A stretch of 64,000 nucleotides of DNA from Microbacterium murale (GCF_030815955.1 NZ_JAUSXK010000001.1:1922001-1986000), one strand, 5' to 3'; positions 41,902 to 50,990 are shown, numbered from the stretch's first letter. Notes: generated by a model not told the origin, from the letters alone. Translations and numbers: made by a program.

Positions 41902-42387
41902 TCAGAGATCCACCTTGCCGCTTTCGCCGCCGTCGTAGCGCTCGCCGGTGATCTTCGACTTCACGAAGCTGAACGCTGTGGCGATCTTTCCGCCTGGGGT
42001 GTCCCAATACTCGGCCGAGTCCGCGCTGAACTTGAGCACGCCGACTGCGGGGTCGTCCGGACCATCGGGGAACCAGGCCTCGACCACTGGGTTCCACAGC
42101 TCGTTGAGCTTCTCGCGGTCCTCGACGAGTCGTGCCGTGCCCGAAAGTGAGACCCAGGCGTCATTCGAACTGAGCGAGACGTTGGCGTGCGAGTCGGCGG
42201 CGAGATCTCTGATCGGCGACGAGTTCTTCGAGACGAGGAACCACAGGTCTCCATCGAACTCCGCCTCCTGCACCGTGAGCGGGTGCGCGACGAGCGTGCC
42301 GTCGGCGTGGCCCGTGACGAACATCCCGAATCGGAACTTTTTGACGAGTTCTGCGACCTTCGCGCGATCGTCCGTGGAGTCAGTCAT
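41902..42387 (-). CDS. Pyridoxamine 5'-phosphate oxidase-family (general stress) protein
   Basis: A 161-residue split-barrel flavin-binding protein. The pattern FRFGMFVTGHADGTLVAHPL, LWFLVSKNSSPIRDLAADSH, DAWVSLSGTARLVEDREKLN and WFPDGPDDPAVGVLKFSADS matches general stress protein 26-like members of the PPOX family, which bind FMN or F420-like cofactors. ATG at 42387 has AAAGGTG upstream; the longer frame would add a non-conserved basic stretch. A role in redox stress is likely, substrate unknown. Confidence 0.9.
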   Translation of the reverse strand: MTDSTDDRAKVAELVKKFRFGMFVTGHADGTLVAHPLTVQEAEFDGDLWFLVSKNSSPIRDLAADSHANVSLSSNDAWVSLSGTARLVEDREKLNELWNPVVEAWFPDGPDDPAVGVLKFSADSAEYWDTPGGKIATAFSFVKSKITGERYDGGESGKVDL

Positions 42388-42503
42388 GTCGTTCACCTTT
42401 CTCTTCCGTTCCATCTGTCGCGGTCAACGATGCACTCTCCCTGCATTAGTGAAAATGGGGTTGAAAGCGCCGAGCACCCGAGATATGGGCGGGATGATCT
42501 CGG

Positions 42504-42890
42504 TCACTGGCCTTGCATCTGCTCCCAGCCTGACCAGTCCGGACTTTCGATGACGCAGAAGCGATTGCCTTCGGGGTCTTCCATGATCACGTAGTCGGCG
42601 TCGTCCGGTAGGCCATCCCATTGCACCTCGCGCGCGCCGAGCTCGGTGAGGCGTCGGACCTCGACGGCTTGATCGTCGGCGTAGATGTCGAGGTGGATCC
42701 GCGGAGGCAGGATCCGCTCGGAATGGCGGACGTCGAGGGAGATGCAGGGGGTATCTGCGTCACGCGGTTTGAGAACGACCCAGTCGTCGTCCGCCGGGTC
42801 TCGCTCGACGTAGTGGAGGGCGGCTTGCCAGAAGCGGGATTGCGCAGTGAGGTCGTTCACACGAATCACGATTGACACGATCTTCAACAT
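42504..42890 (-). CDS. VOC-family protein
   Basis: A 128-residue vicinal-oxygen-chelate protein: two beta-alpha-beta-beta-beta units are visible (VSIVIRVNDLTAQSRFWQAA, then VMEDPEGNRFCVIESPDWSG-like end, here YVIMEDPEGNRFCVIE). Such proteins include glyoxalases and dioxygenase- or antibiotic-binding members; the metal ligands are not diagnosable by eye. Start is ATG at 42890 or 42902, neither with a clear site. It is close to a YafY-type regulator transcribed in the same direction. Confidence 0.83.
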   Translation of the reverse strand: MLKIVSIVIRVNDLTAQSRFWQAALHYVERDPADDDWVVLKPRDADTPCISLDVRHSERILPPRIHLDIYADDQAVEVRRLTELGAREVQWDGLPDDADYVIMEDPEGNRFCVIESPDWSGWEQMQGQ

Positions 42891-42946
42891 GCGGGTCAGC
42901 ATAGGTTGGCGTGCGGACCCTGGCCAGAGGGTTGTTCGTCAGAAGA

Positions 42947-43675
42947 TCAGCGATTCTTGGCTTCATCAGGTGGCGAGCCGATCCGGCCGAAGTCGCTGGC
43001 CAACCAGCTCTCGATCGACGCGAACGGGAACTCCCGCGACGAGTGCGCGCCCGGAAGGATGCTGGTCGACTGCATCCGGTCCAGTCGGAACAGGCGCCAA
43101 TCTCCTCGGTCGATGTCGAAACCGACGACGTACCACTGCCGCTTCCGTAGGAAGTGGCGGTGCGGCTCGACCACGCGCGCGGACTGCCGCCCGGATTGAT
43201 CGGTGTAGTCGAAGCCGACGCGTGCACCTTGGGCGACCGCATCGGACAGGATGCCGACGAGCGCCCAGTCCACGGGTGCGGGCGACTCCTGCAGGATCTG
43301 GGTCGAGATCGCGGTGGCTGCCGCGCGTCGGCGCAGGGCGGGCGGCAGCGTCTGCTCGAGCTTCGAGCGGGCGACGGATGCCGAGGGGTCATCGGGGCTC
43401 CACGTCTCGAGCACGAGCAGACTCGTGATGATCGTGGCGACCTCGTCAGCGCTGAGGAGTAGTGGCGGGATCTTCGTCCCTGGCCGCAGCTGATATCCGG
43501 CTCCTGGACCCGGTCGGGACTGCACGTCGTAACCGAGCTCGCGCAGTCGTTGGGTGTCTCGCCGTACGGTCCGCTGGCTCACCTCCAGTCGCTCAGCGAG
43601 TGCAGCAACGCTCCAATCGCCGCCTGCCTGGAGCAGTGAGAGCAGGCGCAGGGTGCGATTCGATGGTGAGTCCAC
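42947..43675 (-). CDS. YafY-type regulator: HTH plus WYL domain
   Basis: A 242-residue regulator with an N-terminal winged helix (LLSLLQAGGDWSVAALAERL, EVSQRTVRRDTQRLRELGYD) and a C-terminal WYL-type domain (AVAQGARVGFDYTDQSGRQS, RVVEPHRHFLRKRQWYVVGF, DRGDWRLFRLDRM). WYL domains sense ligands including nucleic acids. GTG at 43675 is used, as the HTH begins shortly after it. It diverges from the NmrA-like reductase gene and is the probable repressor of that gene. Confidence 0.88.
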   Translation of the reverse strand: MDSPSNRTLRLLSLLQAGGDWSVAALAERLEVSQRTVRRDTQRLRELGYDVQSRPGPGAGYQLRPGTKIPPLLLSADEVATIITSLLVLETWSPDDPSASVARSKLEQTLPPALRRRAAATAISTQILQESPAPVDWALVGILSDAVAQGARVGFDYTDQSGRQSARVVEPHRHFLRKRQWYVVGFDIDRGDWRLFRLDRMQSTSILPGAHSSREFPFASIESWLASDFGRIGSPPDEAKNR

Positions 43676-43757
43676 GATTCCATGATCGCCGAAGATGCGG
43701 TCAAAAACAGGCCGCATCTGGTTCTAATGTGGCCAGTCACAGACGAAAGGACTCGTT

Positions 43758-44657
43758 ATGCGAATCGCTGTCACCACACCCAACGGCAATGTCGGACACC
43801 ACCTCACGCGGATGCTGGTGCGCTCAGGGATCCGGCCGCTGCTGCTCACCCGGCACCCAGAGCAGATATCCCCGGAGCTGATGCCCTACGTCGACGTGGC
43901 GCGCGCGGACTCCCAAAATGCCGATGAGGTCGTGGACGCGACTCGCGGCGTGAATGCCATCTACTGGGTCGATCCGTCTGTCATGTCGGAGGATCCGCTC
44001 ACGGATTACGCCCGTGCCACGGAGGCTCTCATACGTGCGGTCGCCGAGAACGGCATCGGTCGCGTCGTGTTCCAGAGCAGCGTCGGCGCCGAGAAGCGTC
44101 ACGGTGCCGGTGAGATCGACGGACTCGCGGCGACCGAGGTAGCGCTGGGCGGTCTCGACATCGACGTCACCCATCTGCGGTGCGGTTACTTTTTCACCAA
44201 CCTGCTGCTCGACGTCGGGTCGCTGAACTCCGGCATGCTGCAGACAGTGCTGCCTATCGACGCGTCGATGGCCTGGGTGGCGCCCCGCGACATCGCCGAG
44301 GTGGCGGCGCTGACGCTGCTCAATCGTGAATGGACGGGGCATCGCGTGCAGGCCGTGCACGGGCCTGAAGACCTGAGCTGGGCGCAGGTCGCCCGGATCC
44401 TGACGCAAGAGCTCGGGCGAGATGTGACCGTCGAACGGATCGCGGATGAGGAGATGCGGCAGCAGTATGTCGACGCAGGGATGCCGACGGCGATGGCGGA
44501 TGCCGTGCTGGGGATGTCGACCGGACTGCGCGATGACTTCACGCCTGAGCAGGAGCGGTCGGTGGTGACGACCACTCCGACGACGTTGCGGACGTGGGTG
44601 CGGGAGGAGCTCGCGGGACGCGGCGATCGATCGGGGGCGTTCGAAAAGGGGAGTTGA
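43758..44657 (+). CDS. NmrA-like NAD(P)-binding protein
   Basis: A 299-residue atypical SDR (NmrA/quinone oxidoreductase-like). The cofactor-binding N-terminus reads AVTTPNGNVGHHLTRMLVRS, a variant of the GxxGxxG loop, followed by NAIYWVDPSVMSED and VVFQSSVGAEKRHG. The usual catalytic YxxxK is absent, as in NmrA-like sensor proteins. ATG with AAAGGA site. It faces a WYL-domain regulator, so it is inducible. It may reduce quinones or act as a redox sensor. Confidence 0.86.
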   Translation: MRIAVTTPNGNVGHHLTRMLVRSGIRPLLLTRHPEQISPELMPYVDVARADSQNADEVVDATRGVNAIYWVDPSVMSEDPLTDYARATEALIRAVAENGIGRVVFQSSVGAEKRHGAGEIDGLAATEVALGGLDIDVTHLRCGYFFTNLLLDVGSLNSGMLQTVLPIDASMAWVAPRDIAEVAALTLLNREWTGHRVQAVHGPEDLSWAQVARILTQELGRDVTVERIADEEMRQQYVDAGMPTAMADAVLGMSTGLRDDFTPEQERSVVTTTPTTLRTWVREELAGRGDRSGAFEKGS

Positions 44658-44708
44658 GCTCGGATTCGCGAACGTCGATAGAGCTGTCTTGCGCTGCTTC
44701 TTTGCACC

Positions 44709-45641
44709 TCAGTCGCAAGCGATGCCGTCTCCATCGCGGTCGAGATCATAGACATCTGAGCCGACGATTCGCACGGGCCCCTGGACGTAGCCGGGCCCAT
44801 CCCCGCTTCCTCCTTCACAGTCAACGTCGCTGGCGACGGGGACACACGCATCCGCGTAGTTTGGATCGCAGCCGCCGCCGTCTTGCTGGGCAAAGGGGAC
44901 CGGCGCGGGCGCGGGTGGTGGCGCCGGTGCTCGGCTCCCGACCGCGGTGACTTCTGTGACGGGTTCCAGCCGCGCAGTTGCACTGACGGTTTCTCGTGCG
45001 ACCTCCTTGCCATCGACGAGAGTCACGCGATATTTCGTCACCATGATCCCGTCTACGCCGATTGCCGCAACGGTTGTGGTGCCTTGGTCGAGCTGGGGGT
45101 CATCAACGGTCGTGCGCTCGAATGGAATCGGGCTTTCCTCGCTGACTGTTGTAAAGGTGGTGGGGTTGGGAGTCGGCGTCGGGCGCGGCGTTGAACTTTG
45201 ACTGGCTGCGGGCGCGACCAAGGCAGTGGGAGTGGCGGGCTCGTTCACGCTGGCACTTGAGATCCCGGCACCAAGCACGAGCATCGTTGCGGTACCCAAC
45301 GCGGCAAACCCAGCTCGTCGCGAGCCGAGGCCCAGCCGAGGCATTGGGCGGCCAGCTATGGCGACGATCGCCAGTCCTGCGACAACGAGGAAGATCAGAG
45401 TCACAATGACCGGAGACCACCTCGCAAGGAGGCCGCCAACGACGAGCGCGCACACAATGAACGCGACCACTAGCCACGCCTTCTTGCTCTTTGTTCGTGA
45501 TATGGCCGGTTCGGAAACGGTGGCCTGATTCAGCGGCGCAGTTGCGTTTGTCCATTGGGTCCCGTCCCACCAACGGAACTGGCCAGGGTTTTCGGGATCT
45601 ATGTGCCAGGAGGCAGGGGGAAGTTCGGGCATCGCGTGCAT
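44709..45641 (-). CDS. DUF2510/G5/Excalibur cell-surface protein
   Basis: About 310 residues. A DUF2510 region near the N-terminus (PASWHIDPENPGQFRWWDGT), two or three transmembrane helices (AWLVVAFIVCALVVGGLLA, VIVTLIFLVVAGLAIVAIAG), a proline/threonine-rich linker, a G5-like domain (GIMVTKYRVTLVDGKEVARE) and a C-terminal Excalibur motif (DVYDLDRDGDGIACD) that binds calcium. The last two are typical of cell-wall-associated proteins. Start is ATG at 45641 or 45632. Role in the envelope is inferred from domains only. Confidence 0.82.
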   Translation of the reverse strand: MHAMPELPPASWHIDPENPGQFRWWDGTQWTNATAPLNQATVSEPAISRTKSKKAWLVVAFIVCALVVGGLLARWSPVIVTLIFLVVAGLAIVAIAGRPMPRLGLGSRRAGFAALGTATMLVLGAGISSASVNEPATPTALVAPAASQSSTPRPTPTPNPTTFTTVSEESPIPFERTTVDDPQLDQGTTTVAAIGVDGIMVTKYRVTLVDGKEVARETVSATARLEPVTEVTAVGSRAPAPPPAPAPVPFAQQDGGGCDPNYADACVPVASDVDCEGGSGDGPGYVQGPVRIVGSDVYDLDRDGDGIACD

Positions 45642-45780
45642 CTCTCGGGCTGAGGCAAAGAAAGACCAATCGGGCGCAGGATGCATCCAAGGCTATGTAT
45701 AGCCCCTTGAAGAGGCGTCCACAACCGGTTTGGACTGCGACTCTCGTGATGAGAGATCCGATGAAGGCCTAATCGGGTCG

Positions 45781-47514
45781 TCACTGGCCGATCAGCGCGT
45801 GGAGTTGTGCACGCAGCGCCGGATCACAGACGTACACGTAGGTCCCGAGCATGCCGCGTGTCAGGAGTACCCCGTATACGTTGCGGATGAATACCAGGAG
45901 ATCACCTTCATCAAACGAACCCTTCAGATGCCCGGTGTTCTCCTTGCCTTTCTTGTCGCGGTAGGCGTCCCAGTCCGCGACGATCTGGCCCGACGCGGGA
46001 TCGACGCGGAGATCGGGCCCGATGATCACTCCGGCATAGTTGAGGTCATACCCTTGCACGGTGTGAATCGACCCGACCTCGTCGAGTGACTTCTTCGAGT
46101 TGATCCAGTCCTTAGCCGTGCTGTTCCAGCGCAATTTCTCGCCATCGAGTTCGATGTCAAACGCTGCGGGATCCTTCTTCGAGATCCAGTCCCACGCGTA
46201 GCCAGCAACCAGACGCGATAGCCCGACTTCGGCGTCCTTTGTGTGGATTGCCGCACGCATCTCGCCGAGGTCATCGAAGATCTGCAGATCGTAATCCCCA
46301 AGATTTGGTCGTGGTGGGTTCTCGCCGCGCAGCATTGCACGGACGAACTCCACATAGTCAGTCCCAGCTTGCACGCGCATCTGCGTCGTGAGCCGGTAGT
46401 GACGATGAGCGTCTTTCGCATCGCGAACTTCTCCGCCAAGCACAGCCGGGGACAGGTCGTGCGGACGCACGCTCTGCTCCCCGTCGAGGAGTAAAAGTTG
46501 ATGCTTGCTGCGGGCCTTTATCCAGGAGAGTTGTGTGTAGCGGGGGTCATCCTCGCCGAAGAGGGCCTTGTTGATCTCACGGAACTTCTTGTTCTGTACC
46601 CCCGAGGCCTGGTTCGCGCGCTGTCCAAGGCGATGCGTCTCATCGACCAGGACCAGATCGAATTCGATGTCCGATTCGCCGATCTGGAATGGGGTCATCA
46701 CCATCATCGGATCGAGCTTCGACGTCTTCTTGAAGACCTTTTTCACTGACTCACGCAGCGACTGCTGTGGAACCACGAGCGCCATTCGCAGGCTCGCGAG
46801 TAAAGCTCGGTTCTCCGGCACGAAGAACTCCGCGAACATAGACTCTGGGTCGACGTCGTCGTGGTCTTGGTAGTCGCGAATGTCGGCGAGAAGCTTCATC
46901 AGAAAGATCGCGATGATTGTCTTTCCCGTTCCTGGATCTCCCTGCACGACAAGCGTCGAGCGAGCATCCGGATGCTGCAGGTCGTCGAGCAGGCCCTCCA
47001 CTATGTCGCTGATCGCGATTGCCTGGTCGTCAGTCAGCGCCTTGAACGGTGAGAGCTTGAAGAGATCCGAGTTTTCAATCTGTGGAATGCTTCGGGCAAA
47101 GAGCCCTTCCGAGCGAAGAGCTTCGAACACGTCGCGGAATGATTCGCGGTAGAGCTCCCGGTCGTAGTACTGCGCATCTGTGAGGCCGTCGTTGCCATTG
47201 AGAATCGCGTACTGTCCGTCGCCGTGGAACCAGCGGATGAGGTGCGATTCGAGGTCGAGGCACGCGGACTTGTTGAAACGCTCATCGATCACGACGCGAA
47301 CTGAGTCGAGCCCTTCGTCCTTTTTCGAGCCAGCGAGATGCTGGCGCATTCGCTTCTGGGTGCTCGTGGTCTCACCGACGTACAGCTTCTTCGTCCGCCG
47401 TTGTCCATCGATCACGTAGACGACTGGCCAGTTCGTATGGCGTGGATTTCCCCTCGCCCAGTCGTCGACCGTCTCGCGTGCGAAAGACAGGCGTTGGATG
47501 TCGAAGCCAGTCAT
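45781..47514 (-). CDS. GIY-YIG nuclease / DUF2075 helicase fusion
   Basis: A 577-residue protein. Residues 30-95 form a GIY-YIG nuclease: VVYVI, LYVGET (Y45-G47), R55, and the acidic E89 in CLDLESHLIRW. Residues about 160-577 are a DUF2075 helicase-like ATPase: Walker A QGDPGTGKT (191-199), Walker B VLVDETHRLG (D291, E292) and the GSIHTVQGYDLNYAGVIIG motif (helicase V/VI). ATG at 47514 overlaps the stop of the MazG gene. This two-domain design is found in putative defence or repair loci. With MazG next to it, I infer a nucleic-acid-targeting module that may act on nucleotides as well. Confidence 0.85.
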   Translation of the reverse strand: MTGFDIQRLSFARETVDDWARGNPRHTNWPVVYVIDGQRRTKKLYVGETTSTQKRMRQHLAGSKKDEGLDSVRVVIDERFNKSACLDLESHLIRWFHGDGQYAILNGNDGLTDAQYYDRELYRESFRDVFEALRSEGLFARSIPQIENSDLFKLSPFKALTDDQAIAISDIVEGLLDDLQHPDARSTLVVQGDPGTGKTIIAIFLMKLLADIRDYQDHDDVDPESMFAEFFVPENRALLASLRMALVVPQQSLRESVKKVFKKTSKLDPMMVMTPFQIGESDIEFDLVLVDETHRLGQRANQASGVQNKKFREINKALFGEDDPRYTQLSWIKARSKHQLLLLDGEQSVRPHDLSPAVLGGEVRDAKDAHRHYRLTTQMRVQAGTDYVEFVRAMLRGENPPRPNLGDYDLQIFDDLGEMRAAIHTKDAEVGLSRLVAGYAWDWISKKDPAAFDIELDGEKLRWNSTAKDWINSKKSLDEVGSIHTVQGYDLNYAGVIIGPDLRVDPASGQIVADWDAYRDKKGKENTGHLKGSFDEGDLLVFIRNVYGVLLTRGMLGTYVYVCDPALRAQLHALIGQ

Positions 47515-47855
47515 TCCTTTTCGCCCTGATCCGCGGCCAACTCGGTGTATTTCGTCATCCGGCCCTTGGCGAGTTCGACCGGATACTTGGCCCTCGTCGA
47601 CTGAAGCTTTCTCATCACGATTTCATCGAGATCGACACCGATCTTGTTCGCCAGGTGAATGCAGTAAGTAACGACGTCGGCGAGTTCTTCCTCAACGCGC
47701 GTCTGGTCGAAGTTGGACGACCACTGGAAACACTCGAGAAGCTCGGATGCCTCAATCGAGATGCTCTTCGCGAGGTTCTCCGGGGAGTGGAACTGATCCC
47801 AGTCCCGTTCGGCGACGAAGGTGCGAAGGGCGGCGAGGGTGGAAGGGGTGGGCAT
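47511..47855 (-). CDS. MazG-like nucleotide pyrophosphohydrolase
   Basis: A 114-residue all-alpha MazG-like protein: the metal-binding acidic helices are visible in SISIEASELLECFQW and VEEELADVVTYCIHLANKIG. It would hydrolyse nucleoside triphosphates to monophosphates. ATG at 47855 is chosen over the in-frame ATG at 47939, because the extra N-terminus is unlike the family. Its stop overlaps the start of the GIY-YIG helicase (ATGA), so the two are translated together. Divergent to the HNH gene, 60 bases away. Confidence 0.85.
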   Translation of the reverse strand: MPTPSTLAALRTFVAERDWDQFHSPENLAKSISIEASELLECFQWSSNFDQTRVEEELADVVTYCIHLANKIGVDLDEIVMRKLQSTRAKYPVELAKGRMTKYTELAADQGEKE

Positions 47856-47915
47856 GGGGCCGAGGCTAGCAGGGCAGGTGGCGTTCTCGGCGTCTGCCCA
47901 CGGTAGCCTGTCCAC

Positions 47916-48803
47916 GTGATTCGACCTCATGCCGAACAAGACGCTATCCGCGACGACGTCTTCCGGTGGCTCGACCTGCGCCGCAACGCGGGCGCCTACG
48001 AGTACAGCCGCGACGAGCTGGTCAACTACATGTTCAACGGGGAGCGGATCCCTCTTCTCGACACCGGCCGCGGAATCCGTAATCCGGTGGACTTCGACTC
48101 GACTCTGACGATTATGACGAGCTCGAAGAAAACGGCGTACTCCGACGGGATTAGCCCCGAAGGGCTCGTCACGTACTCGTATCAGTCACGAGAGGGTGGT
48201 GACAATGTCAAACTGCGACGCGCCTTCGAGAGAGCCGATCCGCTCGTTTACTTCCTGGGCGTGCGGCCGAGTTATTTTGTCGCCTTCTACCCTGCGTACA
48301 TCGTTCATGACGACCCGGTTAGGCGCACCGTGAGTATCGCGCTCGATGAGACTCTTCGGCATTTTGACGATCCGCTCAATCTCAAAGAATACGAGCGCCG
48401 GTACGCAGAACGTCTCGTCAGGACGCGCCTGCATCAGCCGATGTTCCGCGCCCGCGTGTTGCGGGCTTACAACACAGCGTGTGCCATTTGTAATCTAAAA
48501 CACGCTGAACTGCTTGACGCCGCACACATTATTGCGGACTCGCAGACGGGAGGTGTCGCCGAAGTGACCAACGGGCTCGCGTTATGCAAGATCCATCATG
48601 CGTCGTACGACCAGAACCTCCTGGGCATCACACCTGACTATGAAGTTCGGATTGACCGCGACCTTCTTGAAGAAGTCGATGGGCCGATGCTGCGGCACGG
48701 CCTCCAGGACATGCACGGGCGCCCGTTGACACTGCCACAGCGCACGGCCGATTACCCGTCGAGACAAAAATTGGCGGAGAAATATGCGTTATTCGCTGCA
48801 TAG
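47916..48803 (+). CDS. HNH endonuclease with modification-reader-like N-terminus
   Basis: A 295-residue protein. The C-terminal HNH part is complete: CAIC (C189, C192), DAAHIIADSQ (H204), NGLALC (N219, C224) and IHHASYDQN (H227, H228). The first 175 residues (SRDELVNYMFNGERIPLLDT, GLVTYSYQSREGGDNVKL, LVYFLGVRPSYFVAFYPAYI) are the module fused to HNH in ScoMcrA-like modification-dependent restriction proteins. This suggests recognition of modified incoming DNA. GTG start at 47916. The gene faces the MazG/helicase operon. Confidence 0.84.
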   Translation: MIRPHAEQDAIRDDVFRWLDLRRNAGAYEYSRDELVNYMFNGERIPLLDTGRGIRNPVDFDSTLTIMTSSKKTAYSDGISPEGLVTYSYQSREGGDNVKLRRAFERADPLVYFLGVRPSYFVAFYPAYIVHDDPVRRTVSIALDETLRHFDDPLNLKEYERRYAERLVRTRLHQPMFRARVLRAYNTACAICNLKHAELLDAAHIIADSQTGGVAEVTNGLALCKIHHASYDQNLLGITPDYEVRIDRDLLEEVDGPMLRHGLQDMHGRPLTLPQRTADYPSRQKLAEKYALFAA

Positions 48804-48812
48804 CGTCAGCGC

Positions 48813-49208
48813 TTACGCGAGGCCGCCGAGGATGCGATCGACGGTAGGAATGTCCGCGGGCGCCCAGTCGACGCTATAAAGGTCCGTCAAGGGGATCCAC
48901 CGGAGATCAGCGTGTTCAGTGAGGCGCGGATCGCCATCGACGATCGTCGCGTAATAAGTGGTGAGTGTGACGACGCCGAACTCGTACTCGTGCGTCGTTG
49001 CCTCCACTCGTTCGCCTACGGAGACCGTACAGAGAAGCTCTTCCTGTATCTCACGTGCGAGTGCGTCCTGCGGGGTTTCACCAAACTCAACTTTCCCTCC
49101 CGGAAACTCCCACAGCCCGGGTAACGACATCGTTCGACTGCGCTGGGCGGCGAGCGCCGCACCATCGCGAATCAGCACTGCTCCCACGACATTGATCTGC
49201 TTCTTCAA
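48813..49208 (-). CDS. MutT-like NUDIX pyrophosphohydrolase
   Basis: A 131-residue (deoxy)nucleoside triphosphate pyrophosphohydrolase of the MutT type. The NUDIX box GGKVEFGETPQDALAREIQE-EL (residues 37-58) is intact, and the protein has the length of this family. It may sanitise oxidised or modified nucleotides. TTG at 49208 with GGAGAG just before it is the start. It converges on the HNH gene with a 9-base gap. MutT genes are common neighbours of such restriction loci, so it may belong to the module. Confidence 0.88.
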   Translation of the reverse strand: MKKQINVVGAVLIRDGAALAAQRSRTMSLPGLWEFPGGKVEFGETPQDALAREIQEELLCTVSVGERVEATTHEYEFGVVTLTTYYATIVDGDPRLTEHADLRWIPLTDLYSVDWAPADIPTVDRILGGLA

Positions 49209-49284
49209 GCGGCTCTCCGTGTTCGACGGCCCGCCCGCAGTCTAGCGACCGGGGCGCGGCGCTGTGACACTCCAGGGCGACCGG

Positions 49285-50200
49285 TCATTTGATGCCGCGG
49301 GACCGGCGCATCCCTCGGCTCCGGGCGGTGAGCGTTCTTTGTGGCTTTCGCCGGAGGTTGTCCGAGAACGATTCGGCCAAGCGGCGGTAGCTTCCTGCGC
49401 GGCGCTGGAGCCAGATCCCGAGCGCGACGAAACCGAGAACGAGGAGCACCGGCAATTGTCCGATCGGCTCCGTGGATTCAAACATCTCGAGGATCGTCGT
49501 GCCGACGAATGCGGAGAACACCACAACCAGACCTATGCCGATCCATTCGTGGAGGAGAGCGATATCATTCGCGCGACGCGCGTACCGCTGAGCATCTGCA
49601 GCAGACACGAGGGCCTTCGGATCCGGGAAACTCGGCCGCCTCCATGTGGGCCACGGTCGGTCAGCGGCACGCTTCTGTTGCTCGGACATTCCGTCGAAGT
49701 AGGGGACTGCGCTATTCGCCGCCATAATCCGGTGGAGTCCGCGGTGGGTGAGTACGTCGAGCAACACGAGGCTGATCGTCAGCCCAACGAATACGGCGTC
49801 TTTTTCCTCGCCGGACGGAGCGCGGAGGACGGCTACCTGTGCGAGCGTGGCGATGACGCTCAGGGCTGCCAGCCAGGCCGTGCGCGAGCGCAGCGTGGCA
49901 AATATCTGATCCCGCGTTCGCCCGGATGGGCCTGCGAACAAGCCGATCCCGCAGGTGATGGTGAAGGTCCGCAGTAGAAAGACGAGCGCGAGGGCCGCAA
50001 GGGGTGAATCCGGCCATGTGCCTAAATGGGGCCTCGAGTACCGGTTGCGTTTCCGGGTATGCGAGCTGCACGGCCACCATGACCGCTACGGTGACAGGGG
50101 CGAGCAACAGCAGGCTGGAAAACGTCCAGAGAGTCCGCGCGCTCCGCAAAGAACCATGTCCGATGGCCACAATGCGGCCCGTGCGAGTAGTGAATGCCAT
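49285..50200 (-). pseudogene. Multi-pass membrane protein, frameshifted
   Basis: A hydrophobic protein broken by one extra base. From ATG at 50200 the first part reads TLWTFSSLLLLAPVTVAVMV, then the frame is lost near 50001-50004 (gggg). In the shifted frame it continues as LAALALVFLLRTFTITCGIG and LAALSVIATLAQVAVLRAPS to the C-terminus at 49285. The total is 304 codons plus stop plus one base. Six or seven transmembrane helices with a basic tail (RSRGMRRSRGIK). Family unknown. The lesion is in a G run, which suggests a sequencing error. Confidence 0.72.
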
Positions 50201-50342
50201 TCGTGCAGGCTACGTAGAGCTTCCGACATCAGCGCAATGCTCGGGCAGCTGCGTCCACAACGGTCGAGGTGCCCTTCACGCTCGGAGCACGTTGCCGGTC
50301 GCTGCCTGATCCACGAAGGGTGTCAGACGATGACCATCCGCC

Positions 50343-50990
50343 TCAGGGCTGCCCAAATCCGTACGTGTACTGACCGGAGTCCCAGTTCATGGTGGCGTTG
50401 TAGTAGTAGCCAGACATGGTGCCGTCGCCGTTGTCCACGTTTGCGACGAAGCACTGGAAGACGGTCGTCTTCTGAGCCAGATCATCCGTCGACCCGCCGT
50501 CAAGCGGATCGCAGGAGACCTCGATAATCGGTCCGTCGATGATGCCCTCTTCAACATGGCCTTCTGCCATCGTCTTGATCGAGCCCTCGACGCCGTCAAC
50601 GGCGACCTCGCGGCCGTCGCGTTCGCGCTGATCGGCCGCGGCCTGTCGTTCCTCTTCTGCCTCAGCTCGAGCTTGCTCGGCGGCTTCGGCGTCTTTGACG
50701 TCCTGAGCGGCTGCCGCTTTCTCCGCTGCGACTTGGTCGTTCTGAAGCTTGATCGTGAACGCGATACCCGCCCCGGCGAGAACCAAAACGACGGCGACGA
50801 TCACCGTCCAGAATCCGAGCCGTCGTCGTGACGACCGTGAACGCGGCTTGCCCTGTGTTTCGTCAGTATCGAGTCGAGACGGTGTTTCAGGGGCCTCGAG
50901 ATCCAACCAGTCTTCACCGTCCCAGTAGCGTTGCTTCCGCGTCGGATCGGGATACCAGCCCGCCGGTGCCTTAGGTGCGTTTTCCGACAT
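50343..50990 (-). CDS. DUF2510 domain-containing membrane protein
   Basis: A 215-residue protein. A DUF2510 domain at residues 7-35 (PAGWYPDPTRKQRYWDGEDW) is followed by a single transmembrane helix (FWTVIVAVVLVLAGAGIAFT), an alanine/glutamate-rich coiled coil (about 80-130) and an extracellular C-terminal domain with cysteines in EVSCDPLDGG and VFQCFVANV, probably disulfide-bonded. ATG at 50990 has AAGGAG upstream. Related in layout to other DUF2510 proteins in the window. Function unknown, likely envelope-associated. Confidence 0.8.
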   Translation of the reverse strand: MSENAPKAPAGWYPDPTRKQRYWDGEDWLDLEAPETPSRLDTDETQGKPRSRSSRRRLGFWTVIVAVVLVLAGAGIAFTIKLQNDQVAAEKAAAAQDVKDAEAAEQARAEAEEERQAAADQRERDGREVAVDGVEGSIKTMAEGHVEEGIIDGPIIEVSCDPLDGGSTDDLAQKTTVFQCFVANVDNGDGTMSGYYYNATMNWDSGQYTYGFGQP

